Source of the DNA: Halococcus salifodinae DSM 8989
Lineage (GTDB): Archaea; Halobacteriota; Halobacteria; Halobacteriales; Halococcaceae
DNA: 57,666 nt
Direction of reading: 5' to 3'
NCBI RefSeq assembly: GCF_000336935.1
Contig: NZ_AOME01000078.1
Coordinates: 9,160 to 66,825 of the forward strand
In this document: positions 41,189 to 48,679 of the stretch, piece after piece
Position numbering within the stretch: position 1 is the stretch's first letter
Layout: each line of letters opens with the position of its first letter
Notes under the pieces: generated by a model
What the model saw: the letters and a program-made list of their open reading frames with translations, nothing else
Database searches by the model: none
What the model was told of the DNA's origin: nothing
Translations under genes and position numbers: made by a program

Positions 41189-41319
41189 GGGATCACCGTT
41201 GATCGTCCGCTCTCATAAACCTCCATCCGGCGATTGCAACTCCTCTCCCCTCCCCTCCCCATCCTCCTCCCTCTCCGCCACGGACAGATTCATCCACGTC
41301 GGCACCCGAATTCGACACG

Positions 41320-41940
41320 ATGAGCGACGATCCATCTCCTGTCACGGCAACACGACCCGACAGCCCCTTCCACACCACCGGCACCGATCACGTCACCGTC
41401 TGGGGCAGCAACGAAGCCGACACGCTCGCGTTCTACCGCGATCTCTTCGGAATGTCCCTCGTGTTGCGCCAGCCCAACCTCGACGACCCTTCCCAAACAC
41501 ACCTCTTTTTCGACACCGGCGACGGCCGCATCATCACCTTCTTCGTGAGCGACGACCGCGAGTCGAACCCTCAGCCCCAGCGCAGCGGCGTCGGTGGGGT
41601 CCATCACCTCTCCTTCGGCGTCGATCCCGACCGTTTCGACGAGGTGATGGCAGCACTCGACGACGACGGCCGCGGCTACAACGTCTTCGACCGCGGGGTC
41701 TTCCACTCGCTGTACACCCGCGACAACAACGGCCTCGTGATCGAACTCGCCACCGACAAGTACGAGATCCCCGACGATCGTCGGGGTGAGGTGCTCGCGA
41801 CCGCCCAGCGTATCCGTGAGGACGAGGGTGCCGATTACGCCGAGGAAGAACATCTCGCGGCCGCGCTCGAAGAACTCGACCTCCCCGCCGAACCCCACGA
41901 CCTCCCGGACGCGGCGAGCGGCGTCGGTGGCGTCGAGTAA
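41320..41940 (+). CDS. VOC family (glyoxalase/dioxygenase-like) metalloenzyme
   Basis: The 206-residue protein has a vicinal-oxygen-chelate fold: the first metal His in GTDHVTVWGSNEADTLAFYR, LFGMSLVLRQ, the second His in GGVHHLSFGVDPDRFDEV, and the Glu ligand in NGLVIELATDKYE. A C-terminal acidic extension follows. Enzymes of this fold include glyoxalase I, ring-cleaving dioxygenases and resistance proteins; the substrate cannot be told. An ATG at 41320 follows a C/T-rich leader. Confidence 0.85.
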   Translation: MSDDPSPVTATRPDSPFHTTGTDHVTVWGSNEADTLAFYRDLFGMSLVLRQPNLDDPSQTHLFFDTGDGRIITFFVSDDRESNPQPQRSGVGGVHHLSFGVDPDRFDEVMAALDDDGRGYNVFDRGVFHSLYTRDNNGLVIELATDKYEIPDDRRGEVLATAQRIREDEGADYAEEEHLAAALEELDLPAEPHDLPDAASGVGGVE

Positions 41941-41989
41941 CCCGGTCGCTCGTTTTGGCTGACGACCGTCAGTTACAGCGGACGCCCGC

Positions 41990-42436
41990 TCACTCCGGGT
42001 CGCGTCGCTCGTACAGCACGAGCCCGACCATCGACATGACGGTCTCGTCGTCCTGATTCTCGGTCGTCGTCTCGCTCCGAACCAGTCCGAGACGATCGCT
42101 CCACGACTCGGTGTCGAGCACCTCCGTCCGCACCGAGAGCGTGTCGCCCGGTCGCACCGGGTTCGGCCAGCGAAGCTCGTCGACCCCGACCGCACCTGTC
42201 GCGGCCGACCCCTCGAAGACGTTCGTGACGAGTAGTTCCATCGTCATCGCCGCGGTGTGCCACCCGCTCGCGATCAACCCGCCGAACATGGACTCCCCGG
42301 CCGCTGTTGCGTCGGTGTGGAACGGCTGTGGATCGTAGCGCCCGGCGAACTCGACGATCTCCTCGCGGGTCACGTCGCGGCTGCCGAACTCACGTGTCTC
42401 GCCGACGGCAACGTCCTCGAAGCACTCGCGCGCCAT
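41990..42436 (-). CDS. MaoC-like hot-dog dehydratase
   Basis: The 148-residue protein has the MaoC/R-hydratase hot-dog fold with the catalytic D-x4-H motif in EFAGRYDPQPFHTD, followed by FGGLIASGWHTAAMTM and WPNPVRPGDTLSV. Such enzymes hydrate enoyl-CoA esters (for example mesaconyl or crotonyl type). ATG at 42436 (MARECFEDVAVGE) is preferred; the longer frame adds 22 residues with no homology. The partner pathway is not clear from neighbours. Confidence 0.85.
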   Translation of the reverse strand: MARECFEDVAVGETREFGSRDVTREEIVEFAGRYDPQPFHTDATAAGESMFGGLIASGWHTAAMTMELLVTNVFEGSAATGAVGVDELRWPNPVRPGDTLSVRTEVLDTESWSDRLGLVRSETTTENQDDETVMSMVGLVLYERRDPE

Positions 42437-42582
42437 GTCCCGAACTGTCGGCCGGCGGCTATAGCTGTTCCCCACACCCCCGTTCGACGCCAGAACTCCC
42501 ATCCGGCGAACGGAGACGGCGCGTGACGGTGCGTGCTCTCGCCGGCAGCATGTCTATCCGTGTGCGGGTCGGTGATGAGCGT

Positions 42583-43020
42583 ATGCCAGGAGACGACCCG
42601 TCCACGGACTGGTTCGAAGACGTGACTGCCACCGAGGACGGTCTCGATCCCGACACACTCCCGTCCCGCGAGCGTGCGGCGCTGAAACGCTCCCGAGCGA
42701 TGGCCACACTTCTCGACGAGGCGATCCCGATCCCCGGGATCGGCTACCGGGTCGGCATCGATCCGATCCTGAGCATCGCTCCGGTCTCGGGCGATATCGC
42801 TGGCGCGGCGCTTTCCTCACACATCGTCGTCGAGGCCACACGCCTCGGGGTACCGCCGAAGACGCTCGTCCGGATGATCGGCAACGTCGCCCTCGACACG
42901 ATCGGTGGGCTGATTCCGGTCGCCGGAACGCTCCTCGATGCGGTCTGGAAAGCCAACAAGCGCAACGTCGCGCTGCTCGAATCCCACCTCGAAAACCGTA
43001 CCGACGTGCCCATCGAGTGA
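42583..43020 (+). CDS. DUF4112 family membrane-associated protein
   Basis: The 145-residue protein has the DUF4112 pattern: LLDEAIPIPGIGYRVGIDPILSIAPVSGD (first part), then a helix around AGAALSSHIVVEATRLGVP, MIGNVALDTIGGLIPVAGTLLDAVWKAN. Two hydrophobic hairpins suggest membrane attachment. The role is unknown. ATG at 42583 is chosen; an in-frame ATG 11 codons upstream is possible. Confidence 0.82.
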   Translation: MPGDDPSTDWFEDVTATEDGLDPDTLPSRERAALKRSRAMATLLDEAIPIPGIGYRVGIDPILSIAPVSGDIAGAALSSHIVVEATRLGVPPKTLVRMIGNVALDTIGGLIPVAGTLLDAVWKANKRNVALLESHLENRTDVPIE

Positions 43021-43085
43021 GCGGGCAACCCCCGCAGCGTGGGCACACCCGGAACGCGTTTCGGCTCACGAACCGAACGGCAGGT

Positions 43086-43706
43086 ATGGACGCTCATCTC
43101 CAGGCCGGTATCGCGATCTACAACGCCGGTCGCTTCCACGCCGCCCACGACGCGTGGGAAGACCGCTGGCTCGCTCTCGATGCGGGCGAGGACGAACGCT
43201 TTCTGCATGGATTGATCCAGTTCACTGCGGCAGTCCATCACGCGACTGAGCACAACTGGACGGGCGCGTGTGGCCTCGCCGAAAGCGCCCGCGAGTATCT
43301 CGCCGACCTCCCCGAAGACTACCGCGGCGTGAACGTCGACGAGGTCCGAGAGTATCTCGCCGTTCTCGGCACTGATCCCGAATCGATCGAACGCGCACCG
43401 CCGCTCTCGCTGACCCACGAGGGCCGCCAACTCGTCCTCGATGACCTCGACTTCGAAGCGAGTGCAGTCGCTGCGGAGGTCCTCGCCGAAGAGGGCGACT
43501 CCGACCACGCGACCGTCGAGTGCGCCGTCGAATACGCCCGCGAGGATGTCGCTGCCGGCAACGAGACCAGTCCGTTCGTGACGCTCGTGATGGACTTCGT
43601 CCGTGATCCCAACAACCGAGGAATCGTCCTCCAGCGCCTCACTGAACACACTGAACGCCGAGCCGCCCGCGACCGCGACGTTGATGGGCTGTTCGAGGAG
43701 CGGTAA
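43086..43706 (+). CDS. DUF309 domain protein
   Basis: The 206-residue protein has the DUF309 core near the N-terminus: YNAGRFHAAHDAWEDRW and FLHGLIQFTAAVHHATEHNW, a helical bundle with conserved His/Glu/Trp residues that could hold a metal. The C-terminal half (about residues 110-206) is an acidic helical extension. Family function is unknown. It follows DUF4112 by 65 nt on the same strand. Confidence 0.85.
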   Translation: MDAHLQAGIAIYNAGRFHAAHDAWEDRWLALDAGEDERFLHGLIQFTAAVHHATEHNWTGACGLAESAREYLADLPEDYRGVNVDEVREYLAVLGTDPESIERAPPLSLTHEGRQLVLDDLDFEASAVAAEVLAEEGDSDHATVECAVEYAREDVAAGNETSPFVTLVMDFVRDPNNRGIVLQRLTEHTERRAARDRDVDGLFEER

Positions 43707-43732
43707 AAAGTCACGAAGGTTATTTGTCGTTC

Positions 43733-43745
43733 AAAAATACTATTA
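43733..43745 (+). promoter_or_regulatory. TATA-like element of the SHOCT gene
   Basis: AAAAATACTATTA lies 23-35 nt before the ATG at 43768. Confidence 0.5.
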
Positions 43746-43767
43746 GTGTGTCATCCGTGCTCGTGAT

Positions 43768-44262
43768 ATGGCCGATCACCCTTCACCACGCTCGACTACT
43801 CGACAGCAGTGCCACGAACGCATCGAGCACTACACGCCGGACGGTGCTTCCGGTCGGCTTCTCGTCGCAGTACCGTCCGGCTCCGTCGGTGTGTACTCGC
43901 TCGTCTGGTCGGTCGCTGGTCTCATCACGTCGAGTGCTTTCTGGGCTCCGTTCCTGCTGGCAGGGGTTAGTCTCGGGCTCGTTGTTTTCTCCCTCATGAT
44001 GATCTGGCCGGTCTATCTCTCGCTCATCGGGAACGTCGAGTCGCCAGAAGCGTACTCCCAGCCTGATGCGACGCCACCATCCGAAGAGAACCACGACGAC
44101 TCCATTGCTGTCGCGAAACGCCAGTATGCGGCCGGGAACATCTCCGAGATGGAGTTCGAACGGCGGGTTGAGACCATTCTGGATACCGACGCGAGAATGC
44201 GTCCGGAGTCGGGAACGACGAACTACCGGGACGATACCGATGTCGTCAGAGAAACGAACTGA
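43768..44262 (+). CDS. Membrane protein with C-terminal SHOCT domain
   Basis: The 164-residue protein has two membrane helices (SVGVYSLVWSVAGLITS and FLLAGVSLGLVVFSLMMIWP) and a C-terminal SHOCT motif (SIAVAKRQYAAGNISEMEFERRVETIL). SHOCT is a short oligomerisation-like module found at protein ends. It has its own promoter. Codon use is somewhat less GC-rich than its neighbours. Function unknown. Confidence 0.8.
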   Translation: MADHPSPRSTTRQQCHERIEHYTPDGASGRLLVAVPSGSVGVYSLVWSVAGLITSSAFWAPFLLAGVSLGLVVFSLMMIWPVYLSLIGNVESPEAYSQPDATPPSEENHDDSIAVAKRQYAAGNISEMEFERRVETILDTDARMRPESGTTNYRDDTDVVRETN

Positions 44263-44298
44263 GTACCACTGCAAGGGAGACGGGCGAGGGCGAGTGAG

Positions 44299-45054
44299 TC
44301 AGTATCTTGCCGAGTTGTCCTGGGGATCGTAGCCGAGCACTTCGCGGGCGCGCTCGATCGAGTAGTACTTCCGGTCGTTGTCGGAGATGCCGTAGACGAT
44401 CTCGTAGTCGTAGTCGGCTTCGAGACACCGCTCGAAGAGGTGGGCACAGTCCCGATAGGAGAGCCACATCGCTTGCCCGCGCTCGTAATCGATCGGCGGG
44501 TGATCCTCGGTCAGGTTCCCGACGCGGACACAGACCGTGTTCATCCCCGTTTCGTCGTGGTAGTACCGACACAGCGTCTCGCCGGCGACCTTGCCGACGC
44601 CGTAGAGATTGCTCGGTCGCGGTAGCTCGGTGCCGTCGAGTCGGAACTCGTCGCTCGTACGATACAGCTCTGGTGTGCGCTCGTCGGTCTCGTACGCGCC
44701 GACTGCGTGGTTCGAGGACGCGAAGACGAACTTCCCGACGCCGGCGTCGGCGGCCGCCGCGACAACGGTCTGGGTCCCGTCGATGTTGTTCGCGAGCACG
44801 CTGTCCCACGGCGCTTCCGGCCGCGGATCGCCGGCGAGATGGATGACTGCATCCATCCCGTCGACTGCCTCGCGAACGGCCTCCTCGTCGGTGACGTCCG
44901 CGACGACGTACTCGTGGTCGGGCTCGCCCGTCGGTGGCTCGCGGTCGAGCAGCCGCCAGTCGTACTCCTCACCGAGCCGGCGCAGGATCGCCTCGCCGAC
45001 GCGCCCCGACGCGCCGGTAAGTAACACTCTCGAATCCCGTGGCCTCTCCGCCAT
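44299..45054 (-). CDS. azf: NAD-dependent glucose-6-phosphate dehydrogenase Azf
   Basis: The 251-residue extended short-chain dehydrogenase has the Rossmann motif VLLTGASGRVGEAILRRLG, IHLAGDPRPEAPWDSVL, the catalytic Tyr/Lys in SNLYGVGKVAGE, and the ending RGQAMWLSYRDCAHLFERCL and YGISDNDRKYYSIERAREVL. This closely resembles the Azf enzyme of Haloferax volcanii as I remember it, which oxidises glucose 6-phosphate with NAD in the archaeal oxidative pentose phosphate route. It is unrelated to bacterial Zwf. A uronate-dehydrogenase-like activity is the main alternative. Confidence 0.88.
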   Translation of the reverse strand: MAERPRDSRVLLTGASGRVGEAILRRLGEEYDWRLLDREPPTGEPDHEYVVADVTDEEAVREAVDGMDAVIHLAGDPRPEAPWDSVLANNIDGTQTVVAAAADAGVGKFVFASSNHAVGAYETDERTPELYRTSDEFRLDGTELPRPSNLYGVGKVAGETLCRYYHDETGMNTVCVRVGNLTEDHPPIDYERGQAMWLSYRDCAHLFERCLEADYDYEIVYGISDNDRKYYSIERAREVLGYDPQDNSARY

Positions 45055-45153
45055 TCAGCCGGGAGTCGGGAACCCGCCGGTAAGTAACGTGCGGTTCACC
45101 CCGCGGCGGAAACAGTCGAAGAACAGCGACCCACTGGAATCCGTTTCGGCGCG

Positions 45154-45762
45154 CTACGCCAGCCGGGCGAACGCGAGCGTCCCGCTGATGTTCTCGATGT
45201 AGGCGTCGACCACGTCGCCCTCCTGTGCGCCGGGCACGAAGATGGTGTACTTGCCCTTTTCGGCGACGCCATCGCCTTTCCGGCCCGTACCCGTTATCTT
45301 GACCTCGTAGGTTCGGCCCTCCTCGACGTCGGGCTGCTGGCTGGACTGCTGGGAGCCCGTGTTCTTCGCGACCGGGCGGAAGGCCCCACACGCCTCACAC
45401 CGGAGCATTCGGGTCCGTCCTTCCATTTCGAGGCGTGTGTCCGGGAGGCCACACTCCGAACAGGTCACGAACTCCTCGATGTAGCCGTCGATGGCCGTGC
45501 CGAAATCGTCGCTGGAGAACGATCCGTTGTACCGCGCGCGATCGTCGCCGAACTGGCCGTTCGTCCCGAGTTCGCGCTGGATCACCCGGTGGAGGTGTTC
45601 GGGCTCGCGCGAGAGCGCGTCGGCGACCCGTCCCAGATTCACGAGCCGCGTGAATGCGCCGTCCTTCTGGGCCTCCGCGTCGGGCACGTCGAGCCGCGAA
45701 TCACCGGTGTCGAGATCGGGGACCGAGTCCATCGCTCGGTCGAGACTGGCTTCGTAATCCAT
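45154..45762 (-). CDS. Translation initiation factor aIF2 beta subunit with TRAM domain
   Basis: The 202-residue protein has the aIF2-beta core (FTRLVNLGRVADALSREPEH; LGTNGQFGDDRARYNGSFSS) and the zinc ribbon CSECGLPDTRLE ... CEACGA. A C-terminal TRAM domain (GRTYEVKITGTGRKGDGVAE, YTIFVPGAQEGDVV) is fused, a haloarchaeal trait. It acts in the aIF2 complex that brings initiator tRNA-Met to the ribosome. ATG at 45762 (MDYEASLDRAM) gives the normal family N-terminus. The minus-strand CCATTTAGGG about 25-33 nt upstream may be its TATA region. Confidence 0.93.
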   Translation of the reverse strand: MDYEASLDRAMDSVPDLDTGDSRLDVPDAEAQKDGAFTRLVNLGRVADALSREPEHLHRVIQRELGTNGQFGDDRARYNGSFSSDDFGTAIDGYIEEFVTCSECGLPDTRLEMEGRTRMLRCEACGAFRPVAKNTGSQQSSQQPDVEEGRTYEVKITGTGRKGDGVAEKGKYTIFVPGAQEGDVVDAYIENISGTLAFARLA

Positions 45763-46040
45763 GACTGATACGAGGATCTCACTCCCTAAATGGATTCCGT
45801 GAGAGAACGCGCCAGGGACGTTCGCCGCCGTTTGACACCGAGAACGGTGGACGGTAGGCGGTCGGCGGTAGGCGGTGGCGCGCGGGAGCACGCCGGAGGC
45901 GTGCGACTCGTGCGAGGGATGAGTGAGCGACCATAGGGAGCGAAAGAATCGGTTGGGGAGGGTGTGGCCTGCGGTTCTCATTTGTGTCGGAATTTGTTCG
46001 AATGAACTCATCCGACTGACAGTGTATTTGTCTACCCAGC
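45763..46040. other. Intergenic region with short repeats and a GGA-loop hairpin
   Basis: Repeats of GGTAGGCGGT (near 45854 and 45868) and a perfect hairpin GCACGCC-GGA-GGCGTGC at 45888-45904. TGTATTTG at 46023-46030 fits a TATA box for an mptD start at 46056. No gene seen. Confidence 0.5.
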
Positions 46041-46055
46041 ATGAACCCCTACTTG

Positions 46056-46427
46056 ATGACCGCCAACTCCGAAGCAAGTTCGCCCCCACCGACCGACGCC
46101 CAGACCGCCTGCTTCGAGGCGGGGATCAAGTTCGGCACGCTGTATCACCAGTTCGCCGGCACGCCGGTCAGTCCCGAAAGCGCGGCCAGTCTGGAGCGCG
46201 CGATCGAGGACGCGATCGAAAACCAGCCGTACTGCGAATCGGTCTCGGTCACGATCCTCGTCGACGAACTCGACGCCGCCATCGATCACGGCTACACCGA
46301 ACTCACGGGCCGGTTCATGGAAGTCGAACTCGTCGTGGAGTACGAAGGAAACGAGATCACCGCACGAATGGCGATGGAGGAAGGGTATCCCCGGATGCGG
46401 GTCACATCGGTCGAGGCGCTGGACTGA
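46056..46427 (+). CDS. mptD: Archaeal dihydroneopterin aldolase MptD
   Basis: The 123-residue protein matches the DUF372/MptD family with CFEAGIKFGTLYHQFAGTPVS, SLERAIEDAIENQPYCESV and YTELTGRFMEVELVVEYEG. The family releases glycolaldehyde from 7,8-dihydroneopterin to form 6-hydroxymethyl-dihydropterin for archaeal pterin or folate synthesis. ATG at 46056 (MTANSEASSP) is preferred because a TATA-like element lies 26-33 nt upstream; the in-frame ATG at 46041 is only 11 nt from it. Confidence 0.82.
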   Translation: MTANSEASSPPPTDAQTACFEAGIKFGTLYHQFAGTPVSPESAASLERAIEDAIENQPYCESVSVTILVDELDAAIDHGYTELTGRFMEVELVVEYEGNEITARMAMEEGYPRMRVTSVEALD

Positions 46428-46437
46428 CCACGCCGGG

Positions 46438-46743
46438 TCAGCCGTCGGACGAGGCACTTCCCGTTTCGTCGAGACGCTCCTCGTACTTCGCGAGCGATTC
46501 GTCGAGAGCGTCTCCAGCATCGATGTCGAGCGATTCCGCCACGGCGAGCAACGAGAACAGGGCGTCGCCGATCTCGTCGGTCTCGACGTCGAGATCGTTC
46601 GGTTTCGTTCCCCAGTCGGTCGATTTTGTCGCGTCGGCCGCGATCTCGCCGACCTCGGCAGCCAGATCGAGAACCCGAAACGCCGGCTCGCCCTGCAGAT
46701 CGTACTCCTCGACGAACGCCGCGACGCGCTGTTGTTCGTCCAT
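46438..46743 (-). CDS. MazG-like nucleotide pyrophosphohydrolase
   Basis: The 101-residue protein shows the MazG fold: LDLAAEVGEIAADATKSTDW and VETDEIGDALFSLLAVAE, with the E-x-x-E...E-x-x-D metal-binding pattern. It hydrolyses NTPs or dNTPs and cleans the nucleotide pool in known relatives. ATG at 46743 (MDEQQRVAAF) is chosen as the longer frame gives a basic non-homologous extension. It is convergent with mptD, 10 nt apart. Confidence 0.85.
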   Translation of the reverse strand: MDEQQRVAAFVEEYDLQGEPAFRVLDLAAEVGEIAADATKSTDWGTKPNDLDVETDEIGDALFSLLAVAESLDIDAGDALDESLAKYEERLDETGSASSDG

Positions 46744-46873
46744 TCGTGTCGATCGCTCCCGGCTGGAAAGTAAGCGTTGTGACGTCCGACGACTCCGACC
46801 CGATCGGAACGATACCGAAAACGGGTCGCGAACGGCGAAATCGGTTGTTTTCACTTTCACTTTCGGGCGCGGG

Positions 46874-46879
46874 TTTAAA
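46874..46879 (+). promoter_or_regulatory. TATA box of the DUF5790 gene
   Basis: TTTAAA lies 26-31 nt before the ATG at 46905. Confidence 0.6.
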
Positions 46880-46904
46880 CCACGTGCTGACGAACCACAC
46901 GGGT

Positions 46905-47423
46905 ATGAGCCAGTCGACGTTCGAGGACGACGATCTGTTCGACGAGGCTGCAGCGGACGTCCGGAGCGATGTCGAGGCCGACCTCGCGGCGGCGCGCGAC
47001 GCGCTCCCCGCGTCCGACGCGATCTGGATGGTCGAGGCCGACAACACCCTCGGGGTGCTCAACGCGCTCGGCCAGGCGCTCGACACCGGCGACGCCGCCG
47101 AACGCCTCCGCGACGCAAAGAAGTGGTACGCGATGGGCGAGCGCGCCGACGCGTTCGACGACGCCGACGACCTCGCCGACCAGATCGAGGAACTCGAAGC
47201 CGTACTGGAGGACGTCGAGACCGCCCACGACCACGCGAACGAGCTTTCGAGTACGGTCCCCGAACTTCGGGGGGCGCTCGACGACGCCAGCGAGGCTGCG
47301 GATGCGGACGACGCAGACGGCACGGACGACGCAGACGGCGCAGGTGAGAGCGGCGATGCGGACGACGCCGACGCGACTGACGCCTCCAGCGAGACGGATG
47401 AAACTGGAGAGGCCGCCGAGTAG
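46905..47423 (+). CDS. DUF5790 family acidic protein
   Basis: The 172-residue protein starts MSQSTFEDDDLFDEAAADVR and is helical and strongly acidic, with YAMGERADAFDDADDL and an Asp/Ala-rich repetitive tail (ADADDADGTDDADGAGES). I place it in DUF5790, a haloarchaeal family of unknown function. The helical core could be a coiled coil. The stop directly abuts the stop of the convergent next gene (TAGTCA), with no spacer. Confidence 0.8.
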   Translation: MSQSTFEDDDLFDEAAADVRSDVEADLAAARDALPASDAIWMVEADNTLGVLNALGQALDTGDAAERLRDAKKWYAMGERADAFDDADDLADQIEELEAVLEDVETAHDHANELSSTVPELRGALDDASEAADADDADGTDDADGAGESGDADDADATDASSETDETGEAAE

Positions 47424-48170
47424 TCACTTCCTCGCCGGTCGGCTCACGTCCCGTTCCTCGATGGCTTCCAGCAGTGTCACGAGTGCCGTCGTTGCGTCCT
47501 CTAGCAGTTCCTCGCCACGTTCCGCGCTTTCCTCTCCGGGGTCGCCGACCGCGCCGCTGTCGGTGAACTCTGCCGCATCGAACGCGAGGTTCGTCCCCGA
47601 GACCCACTCGCCCCACGTCTCGCTCGCTCCGTCCTGTGCCTCCTTGATGCGATCCTCGCGGACGAGGTCAGGGTGGATGGCCCGCAGGAGCGCGGTCTCG
47701 ATCGGTCCCCCGTGGCCCATCTCGGACAGGATCGCAGCGGCCTCGAACCACGTGAACAGGACGGCGTAGGCCGCGTCGTGGCGAGTGATCGTCCCACAGA
47801 CCTCTCTGAGAGCACCGACGTTGCCGCCGTGGCCGTTGACGAGCACGACCCGATCCCAGCCGTGCGAGGCGAGGCTCGCGACGGTCTCGCGGACGTACTC
47901 CCGGAGGGTATCGGGTGTGACCCAGAGCGTCCCGGCGAACTGACGGTGCTCCTCGGCGATCCCCACTGGAATGGTGGGTGCGACGACCACTTCGGTGTCG
48001 CGGGTTTCCTCGTAGCGCTCCGCGCCCGCCGCCGCGACCGCACGCGCGGTGAGGCGGTCGGTGCCGAGCGGGGCGTGGGGACCGTGCTGTTCGGTGCTGC
48101 CGACGGGGAGGAGCGCGAGGTCGGTCTCGGCGGCGTCGGCGTCGGTCCACGTCGCCTCGGTGAGATCCAT
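47424..48170 (-). CDS. Creatininase/ArfB-like metal amidohydrolase
   Basis: The 248-residue enzyme has the creatininase metal motifs: LLPVGSTEQHGPHAPLGTD, IPVGIAEEHRQFAGTL, VLVNGHGGNVGAL, and EMGHGGPIETALL. In archaea one member, ArfB, deformylates FAPy nucleotide in riboflavin and F420 synthesis. Haloarchaea make F420, so ArfB is the most likely role, but creatininase-like activity on another amide is possible. A TATA-like element is part of an inverted repeat 28 nt upstream. Confidence 0.82.
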   Translation of the reverse strand: MDLTEATWTDADAAETDLALLPVGSTEQHGPHAPLGTDRLTARAVAAAGAERYEETRDTEVVVAPTIPVGIAEEHRQFAGTLWVTPDTLREYVRETVASLASHGWDRVVLVNGHGGNVGALREVCGTITRHDAAYAVLFTWFEAAAILSEMGHGGPIETALLRAIHPDLVREDRIKEAQDGASETWGEWVSGTNLAFDAAEFTDSGAVGDPGEESAERGEELLEDATTALVTLLEAIEERDVSRPARK

Positions 48171-48197
48171 ATCGGGGTGAACGCCGCCGGAGGCTTA

Positions 48198-48292
48198 TAC
48201 TGCCGGAGAGCCCCCTCCAGAGTCGACTGCGATGCTCGTCACTGTCCACCGAGTCGTCGTCATCGGCTGGTGAAGTCGGCTCTCCGACAGTA
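48198..48292. repeat. 15-bp inverted repeat between divergent genes
   Basis: TACTGCCGGAGAGCC (48198-48212) and GGCTCTCCGACAGTA (48278-48292) pair with one mismatch, 65 nt apart, in the divergent promoter region of the creatininase-like and DUF5789 genes. The left arm overlaps the TATA region of the creatininase-like gene. Confidence 0.85.
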
Positions 48293-48340
48293 AAGCAGGC
48301 ACAACTCCTTTGCCGTCGCTGTGCGTCGATCCGCTGCACC

Positions 48341-48667
48341 ATGACCGACGAAGACGACGCCAGAGAGCACGGTATCGAGTTCGGCGACGTCGAGGACGAG
48401 CTCGAATCCATGAACTACCCTGTCGACAACGAAACGGTGATCGAACGCCACGGTGACGCGGAGATCGGTCTGCCCGATGGGAGCACCTCCCTCGAAGAAA
48501 TCCTCGAACCCCTCCAGGACGAAGACCAGACCTATCAGAACACCGACGAAGTCACGACGATGGTCAAGAACATGGTCGACGCCGACGCCGTCGGTCGTGA
48601 GGGCTACTCCGATCGAGGCCCTTCGACGGAACCCGATCGCAACGGCGACGACGCGGAGTCGCTCTAA
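48341..48667 (+). CDS. DUF5789 family protein
   Basis: The 108-residue acidic protein (MTDEDDAREHGIEFGDVEDE, SMNYPVDNETVIERHGD, SLEEILEPLQDEDQTYQNTD, VTTMVKNMVDADAVGREGYS) fits DUF5789, a small haloarchaeal family of unknown function. No membrane part or cysteines. It is convergent with the ABC exporter gene, 12 nt apart. Confidence 0.85.
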   Translation: MTDEDDAREHGIEFGDVEDELESMNYPVDNETVIERHGDAEIGLPDGSTSLEEILEPLQDEDQTYQNTDEVTTMVKNMVDADAVGREGYSDRGPSTEPDRNGDDAESL

Positions 48668-48679
48668 CCCGGCCCCGCG

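Noticed and set aside
45763-46040. Upstream extension of aIF2-beta to 46089
   Set aside because: The extension is basic, of low complexity, and crosses the promoter region; the family start is at 45762.
48198-48292. Insertion sequence remnant
   Set aside because: No transposase fragment and no target-site duplication; kept only as an inverted repeat.
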